Assembly (NCBI GenBank): GCA_030150335.1
Contig: JASLGC010000307.1
Coordinates: 1-9,192 of the forward strand
Length of the DNA stretch: 9,192 nt
DNA from: Flavobacterium sp.
GTDB taxonomy: Bacteria; Bacteroidota; Bacteroidia; Flavobacteriales; Flavobacteriaceae
Direction of reading: 5' to 3'
The notes under the pieces are model-generated. The model was not told the origin of the DNA. It did not search any database and worked only from the letters and a program-made list of their open reading frames with translations. This document shows positions 4,821-9,192 of this stretch, in pieces; positions within the stretch are counted from its first letter, which is position 1; each line of letters begins with the position of its first letter. The translations under genes and the position numbers were made by a program.

Positions 4821-7121
4821 TTAGAATGGATACCCAATAGCGAAGTTAAACATTAGGTTGTCTTTTCGCCATCTGCTATCTCCAAATCGAATATCGTCAA
4901 CTACCCAACGCTCTCCTGACTCATTGTAAGGAATTCGCAATGGGAAGGCAAAGTCAAGTCTTAATACTAAAAACGTGATATCAAATCTTAAACCTGCTCC
5001 TGCCCCTATGGCAAACTCATTTAAGAAATCACCACTAAACTTTCCGCCTGGTCTGTCGGAAACCTCATTTAAATTCCAAATATTACCTGCGTCTATAAAT
5101 AGCGCTCCGTGTACTATGCTGAATAATTTCTTTCTATACTCTAAGTTCATCTCAAGCAACATATCTCCAGATTGGTCTGGGATAAACTTACTTGCATTCA
5201 TATTAGGGTCAAATTTACCAGGCCCAAGTGTACGTGCTCTAAAGGCTCTAATACTATTAGACCCTCCCACAAAGAACTGCTTTGTATAAGGCATATTCTT
5301 TGAATTTCCATAAGCAACACCAATACCTGCGTGTACTCTACTCACCAATTGAGAGGTTCTGCTCAACTTCATATAGTGTCTAAAATCGTGCTCTGTTTTT
5401 ACATATTGACTAAACGGAACACCTAACACACTTCGCTCTTTGTCCTTATCTACATTAGCCCCCATCAGCAACCCAGTGATATTACCAGATAAATCTAATG
5501 AACCTCTATAATAGAAAGTATGCTTTTTATATTGTTTAGATGTATTAGTGTACGTATAAGTATAAGTAGGCCCAAAAGTCAATTGCTTGTCTAAAATACG
5601 CTCTAACGAAGGGTTTCCCTCTGCATATTCTCTATACAAATCAGTTACATTGTCTGGACTTACATAATTAACTTCTAAAACATTAAATTGATGTTCTTTA
5701 AAGGCGTTCTCTTTCCACAGATAACCCCAAGACGCTTTAAATGACTTCAACGCATACAACTGTGTTCTCTGCAAATACTCTCCTCCAAGTAAAGCTCTTG
5801 TTTTGGGAATATAAGCACTTGTCGATTTAAAGTCCCACGGTGAGATAATCTTAGGCCAAGTCAAACTCGCCTCTAAACCTGCTTTATATACATTATACCC
5901 CTTATTGGTTGAAGACATCTGAAAGTCTGCACCTCCATAAGCGGAAACAGAAAATACCTCAGCTCCTCTAAAGAAGTTTTTATTACTCCAATTCACATTA
6001 AGCTCAGCTCCATTATAACTTGCAGAGTTTGTCTTTCCTAACAACTCCACTCGAATAGCCTTAGGTTTATCAGGCGTTAAGAAGTAATAAGCATTCAATT
6101 TGTGGTTCAATGTATCTGAAATCTCAAACTGATTCTTCACAAACTTAAACACCCCTAAACTCACTAATCGGTTTAGCGATAAGTTATGGTCATTTCTATT
6201 ATACGTTTCTCCGTGTTCTAAGTGAATTGTATTGTCGTAAATAGAAGGCTTAAACTTATTTTTAGGGTCAACAATCAGTAAGTCTTTATACGCTTCTGCA
6301 GTTTTCAACTCCTCTTTAAAGTTTTTATCTGCCAACGTATAGTCGGAAAACACAAAAATCTTATCTATTGTATAAGGTTCCAATGCCAATTTAGGCGCTG
6401 TTTCTTTTACCTTTAAATGCAAGTCCACTTGATGCTTTCCTACCGTACTATCTACCTGCACCAGCAAATGGTCTCCACTAAAAAAGTAATACCCTTTATT
6501 CTTTAAATAGTTGTCAAAGCGAACACGCTCGTCTTTAATATTATCTAAATTATAAGGTCTTCCTTCTTTCAAACGCGTAAAACGCATTGCTTTAGAAAGC
6601 AACTGTTGTAATTCTGTTGAATCCTTTGCAAACGTGAAGTTGCGTATTTTATACTGTTGTTGTGGAACGATAGTATAGTCCACACGTCTTTTCTTTTCTG
6701 AAACAACAACAGAATCAGAGGTTACCTCAACATTGAAATACCCTTGATTCTCTAAGCGATTGGATAGAATAGCACTATTGTGGTCCATATCTACTTGGTC
6801 AAATAAAACAGGTGGTTCACCCATTTTATTTCTCATCCAACGTCTAAGTTTATTACTCTTTTCAGGATTACCTGCCAAATTATAAAAGAACAACTTAGGG
6901 TGCATACCCAAGAAAGAACCATTAGGCACAGGGCGCAACAAACCTTGTAGTCCATCCGCCATGTCGGCTTTCTGACTTTTAGTTAGCGTATCACTCTCTA
7001 TGATAATCTTTCCTCCTGTATATAAATACTCATCTTCTTTTAAATGGCGTGTTCCACTACAAGAAAACATAAAAGCAAAAACAATACCCCCAGTAAGAAT
7101 CTGTGCAATCCTATTTCTCAT
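4821..7121 (-). CDS. tamL: TamL: lipoprotein TamA/BamA-superfamily outer-membrane assembly protein
   Basis: A complete 766-residue outer-membrane protein. The N-terminus is a lipoprotein signal peptide: MRNR, a hydrophobic core, then FMFSC with the lipid-modified cysteine at C21 (signal peptidase II site). Periplasmic POTRA-like repeats follow (about 100-350; for example SNRLENQGYFNVEV 120-133, NYLKNKGYYFF 204-214, SLNRLVSLGVFKFV 315-328, each a helix-G-Y/V-strand unit). A C-terminal 16-strand-type barrel spans about 355-766. It carries the loop-6 motif as GGSNSIRAF (619-627), the counterpart of VRGF/Y in BamA/TamA, an FPLRIPYNESGERW segment (726-739), and ends in aromatic F766 after NLMFNFAIGYP, as expected of a barrel-recognition signal. 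Lipid-modified TamA proteins (TamL) paired with TamB are known from Bacteroidota; the pair is thought to help insert proteins or move lipids to the outer membrane. The ATG at 7121-7119 lies inside the end of tamB, which implies coupled translation. BamA itself lacks a lipobox and is not normally next to tamB. Confidence 0.9.
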   Translation of the reverse strand: MRNRIAQILTGGIVFAFMFSCSGTRHLKEDEYLYTGGKIIIESDTLTKSQKADMADGLQGLLRPVPNGSFLGMHPKLFFYNLAGNPEKSNKLRRWMRNKMGEPPVLFDQVDMDHNSAILSNRLENQGYFNVEVTSDSVVVSEKKRRVDYTIVPQQQYKIRNFTFAKDSTELQQLLSKAMRFTRLKEGRPYNLDNIKDERVRFDNYLKNKGYYFFSGDHLLVQVDSTVGKHQVDLHLKVKETAPKLALEPYTIDKIFVFSDYTLADKNFKEELKTAEAYKDLLIVDPKNKFKPSIYDNTIHLEHGETYNRNDHNLSLNRLVSLGVFKFVKNQFEISDTLNHKLNAYYFLTPDKPKAIRVELLGKTNSASYNGAELNVNWSNKNFFRGAEVFSVSAYGGADFQMSSTNKGYNVYKAGLEASLTWPKIISPWDFKSTSAYIPKTRALLGGEYLQRTQLYALKSFKASWGYLWKENAFKEHQFNVLEVNYVSPDNVTDLYREYAEGNPSLERILDKQLTFGPTYTYTYTNTSKQYKKHTFYYRGSLDLSGNITGLLMGANVDKDKERSVLGVPFSQYVKTEHDFRHYMKLSRTSQLVSRVHAGIGVAYGNSKNMPYTKQFFVGGSNSIRAFRARTLGPGKFDPNMNASKFIPDQSGDMLLEMNLEYRKKLFSIVHGALFIDAGNIWNLNEVSDRPGGKFSGDFLNEFAIGAGAGLRFDITFLVLRLDFAFPLRIPYNESGERWVVDDIRFGDSRWRKDNLMFNFAIGYPF

Positions 7122-9192
7122 CTTTGACCTCCTCTCTCAATTGTTTTTTTAATTGTCTTTTATCTCTTGAATTTTCAAATAGCTCTTTAAACTTCTCGTA
7201 ACTCATGGTTATAATAAATCCTACTCCTGTTTCTACAATTTGCCCTTGTAAGGCAACTTCATATCTATTTTTACGATATACACGCATTAAATATCTACCG
7301 TCTTTAGACAAGGCATATTCTAACTCAATATCCCCTGCAATATTATTCGCTTGCTCGTTCTCACGTTGACTTCCCTCTACCTCAAAGCTACTTCCAACAG
7401 TTACTTTCAATCTATCTGAGAATAATCGCTTAGAAACCGCCACGTTCAAGTCTGTTCTGTTTTCTCTATTTCCAGAAGAAAAATCTTCACTCGACTCCAA
7501 GTTAAAGTTCAACTCAACACCTGAAATAAGGTTACTTGCCAAGTTATTCAATTGGTCTGACAACAATCTACTCACACTCTGACGTGCCATAGCCCCAGCT
7601 GTCATTCCTCCTGCACTACTTTCAAAGGGGTTCTCACCAATAAATCTATTCAACAATAGCAAAGCAAATACCTGCTTATTCATCTCAGACTCATTCGTTC
7701 TCAACTGTTCTAACTTCGTCTTCGTATTGTTGATTACATCCCCAGACACACTGCTAATATCCTCTTTCAATCGCAAGTCAAACGATATCTCTGGTTTCAG
7801 CAATTCCCCTTTCATTTTTAACAATGCTTGAAACGGAATACGCTGTTTATACATATTTTGTTGGGTAGGTGATAATCCACTCAACTGCCCATCTAATAAG
7901 TCCATCGGAGCAGTCTTTGTTTCATAAATAGCTGTTAAGTTCAACGTAGCATCTGTTGGGTCTCCTGCCCAAAGAATATAACTTCCCTTCTCTACCTCAA
8001 ATCGACGTTTAAGCATATTGAACGACAAGTCATACGCTCCCTCAGAAAACTCATATCTACCTGCCAAAGTTACTTTACCTGAAGGGTCAATACCTCCAAC
8101 TAAATCAGCTTCCCCTTTCAACAATATTTTATCGCCACTTACCTTATCCATAATCATAGTGAAGGCAGCGTCTTTATCTACTTTTATCGCCAAGGAAACA
8201 TCTAATCCTTTTAAGTCAGAATTATTAAAATCATCCTCGTATTTCTTTAATTCAGCCAATTGCAAACTCTGTTGGTCTACAAACTCTACAATCCCCTCTC
8301 TATCTGCAATACTCGGGTCTTCTTGTGGCAATACAAACGTAAAGTTCGTTTTCTTACCAATCTCAATACCACCCGTAACTACCGGTTTATTCAAATCTCC
8401 TTGAATAGAAATACGCGTATCAAACACCAATGTTCCGTAGTACATGTCGTTGTCCTTCACAGTAGAATTCACCGCTTTAAAGTCTAATGCTGTAATCAAC
8501 AAATTAAACTTAAAGTCTTGGTATGCTTTAGTCAATATCTGTCCGTCAATCACTAATAAGTTACCATCTACATCGGTAATACTAAACTTATCTAACTCAA
8601 TTCCTCTTTCTGTAAAAGAAATCTTCTCGTTAATCTTTTTAAAGTCAGCATTCAGCTCATTAACGTGTAATCCAATATTGTTAAAGTTTATCGCACCTAA
8701 TATCTTAGGGTTGTCAAACTTACCACCTACATTCAATTTACCAGCAAAATACCCTTCTGTTTGAGAGATATGCTCTTTCGCAAAGTATTCAAAAGCACTC
8801 ATTTGAAGTTTTGTTAAATCAACATCCAAACTCATTTCTTTTGTATCCGCATCAGCCCATCCGCCTAATTGAATTCTATTGTCACCTCCTTGCAGTACCA
8901 CATCTGCTAAGAACTTACTCGCACTCTCATTCTCCACGCCAACGTGTAAATTACCCAATGCAATCTCCATCGCGTGTAAGTCGCGAATATCTATATCAGA
9001 AACGAACCTAAAGTCCGTGGTTAAATCTCTCAAATTAACCTCTCCATTGATATACCCTCCAGCCAATAAAACATCTTTCTTAACCATTTTGGTAAGCGTT
9101 TCAATGTTAAACTCATTGAATTTAATCTTCAATGGGCTGTTGATTTTCTCTGTTTCTGATTCAACGATAAGCGCACTTTTCCCTTGTTGTAG
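7111..9192 (-). CDS. tamB: TamB (translocation and assembly module, DUF490 family), C-terminal part
   Basis: The frame is open from the right edge (first codon at 9192-9190) to TAG 7113-7111, giving 693 residues. The start is outside the window; a TTG at 9132-9130 is an ordinary internal leucine, because 20 sense codons precede it in frame. The visible part is rich in short alternating beta-strands (repeats such as GKLNVGGKFDNPKILGAINF and GTLVFDTRISIQGDLNKPVV), as in the long hydrophobic groove of TamB and other AsmA-like proteins. The last 350-400 residues fit the conserved TamB C-terminal domain: LKGELLKPEISFDLRL, NKQVFALLLLNRFIGENPF, and the closing barrel-like strands from LNNLASNLISGVELNFNLES onward. 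Flavobacterial TamB is usually well over 1,000 residues, so about half is missing. It would be anchored in the inner membrane, span the periplasm and contact TamL, whose gene overlaps this one by 11 nt. The very end is charged and lysine-rich (QLKKQLREEVKDEK). Confidence 0.9.
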   Translation of the reverse strand, partial: LQQGKSALIVESETEKINSPLKIKFNEFNIETLTKMVKKDVLLAGGYINGEVNLRDLTTDFRFVSDIDIRDLHAMEIALGNLHVGVENESASKFLADVVLQGGDNRIQLGGWADADTKEMSLDVDLTKLQMSAFEYFAKEHISQTEGYFAGKLNVGGKFDNPKILGAINFNNIGLHVNELNADFKKINEKISFTERGIELDKFSITDVDGNLLVIDGQILTKAYQDFKFNLLITALDFKAVNSTVKDNDMYYGTLVFDTRISIQGDLNKPVVTGGIEIGKKTNFTFVLPQEDPSIADREGIVEFVDQQSLQLAELKKYEDDFNNSDLKGLDVSLAIKVDKDAAFTMIMDKVSGDKILLKGEADLVGGIDPSGKVTLAGRYEFSEGAYDLSFNMLKRRFEVEKGSYILWAGDPTDATLNLTAIYETKTAPMDLLDGQLSGLSPTQQNMYKQRIPFQALLKMKGELLKPEISFDLRLKEDISSVSGDVINNTKTKLEQLRTNESEMNKQVFALLLLNRFIGENPFESSAGGMTAGAMARQSVSRLLSDQLNNLASNLISGVELNFNLESSEDFSSGNRENRTDLNVAVSKRLFSDRLKVTVGSSFEVEGSQRENEQANNIAGDIELEYALSKDGRYLMRVYRKNRYEVALQGQIVETGVGFIITMSYEKFKELFENSRDKRQLKKQLREEVKDEK
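7126..7133 (-). promoter_or_regulatory. Strong Shine-Dalgarno for tamL inside the end of tamB
   Basis: AGGAGGTC on the minus strand (7133-7126) lies with its AGGAGG core 6 nt before the tamL ATG. It is nearly a full match to the classical Shine-Dalgarno and fixes the tamL start. The same bases encode Arg-Glu-Glu-Val near the TamB C-terminus, so the match may partly reflect coding. No other start in the window has such a site. Confidence 0.7.

Noticed and set aside
4975..5289. Plus-strand frame of 104 codons antisense to tamL
   Set aside because: The sequence it mirrors encodes the conserved TamL barrel including the loop-6 motif, and no start signal supports the plus frame.
8018..8764. Overlapping plus-strand open frames of 75-128 codons (8018-8404, 8260-8487, 8444-8764)
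   Set aside because: They lie fully antisense to tamB, whose frame gives a clear protein. They show no recognisable domains or promoters and arise from codon composition on the opposite strand.
9130..9132. TTG as a translation start for TamB
   Set aside because: The frame stays open through 20 more codons to the window edge, and the protein lacks the N-terminal membrane anchor expected of TamB, so this is an internal leucine.
1..9192. Insertion sequences, CRISPR arrays, tRNA or rRNA genes, long direct repeats
   Set aside because: Reading both strands I saw no transposase-like protein, regularly spaced repeats, cloverleaf or rRNA-like sequence.

Overview
The window is low-GC DNA (roughly one third G+C by eye) from a member of the Bacteroidota, most likely family Flavobacteriaceae. 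A Myroides-like genome is a guess from the feel of the proteins and was not tested. The reasons are a lipoprotein version of TamA paired with TamB, a secreted S9 peptidase whose signal peptide ends just before a glutamine, TAnnTTTG-type promoter elements, and A-rich start regions mostly without Shine-Dalgarno sequences. Every convincing gene lies on the minus strand, so transcription runs from high to low coordinates.

In order of transcription: (1) the C-terminal 693 residues of TamB (9192-7111, start outside the window), overlapping by 11 nt the gene for TamL, a BamA/TamA-superfamily outer-membrane barrel with a lipobox (7121-4821). A strong intrinsic terminator closes this pair. (2) A 410-bp intergenic region (4820-4411) rich in hairpins, including two whose T-tracts point the opposite way, on the plus strand, and a perfect 18-bp palindrome upstream of the next promoter. 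(3) A complete NtrC-family response regulator, receiver + sigma-54 AAA+ + Fis-type helix-turn-helix (4410-2992), with its own promoter and terminator. (4) A 328-bp intergenic region, then a 110-residue helical protein of unknown function (2663-2331), also with its own promoter and terminator. (5) An AMP-forming fatty-acyl-CoA ligase (2133-481). (6) After 58 nt, the first 140 codons of a secreted S9-family (prolyl oligopeptidase-like) peptidase running off the left end.

Only tamB-tamL form an evident operon with a shared job: a periplasm-spanning TamB and an outer-membrane barrel partner that help assemble the outer membrane. The regulator, the small protein and the ligase appear to be separate transcription units. 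No histidine kinase for the regulator is present. I see no mobile element, CRISPR array, tRNA or rRNA.

I do not find a convincing new multi-gene system here. The parts most worth a second look are the structured intergenic region 4411-4820 (possible small RNA and/or operator) and the unusually good Shine-Dalgarno at the tamB-tamL junction.
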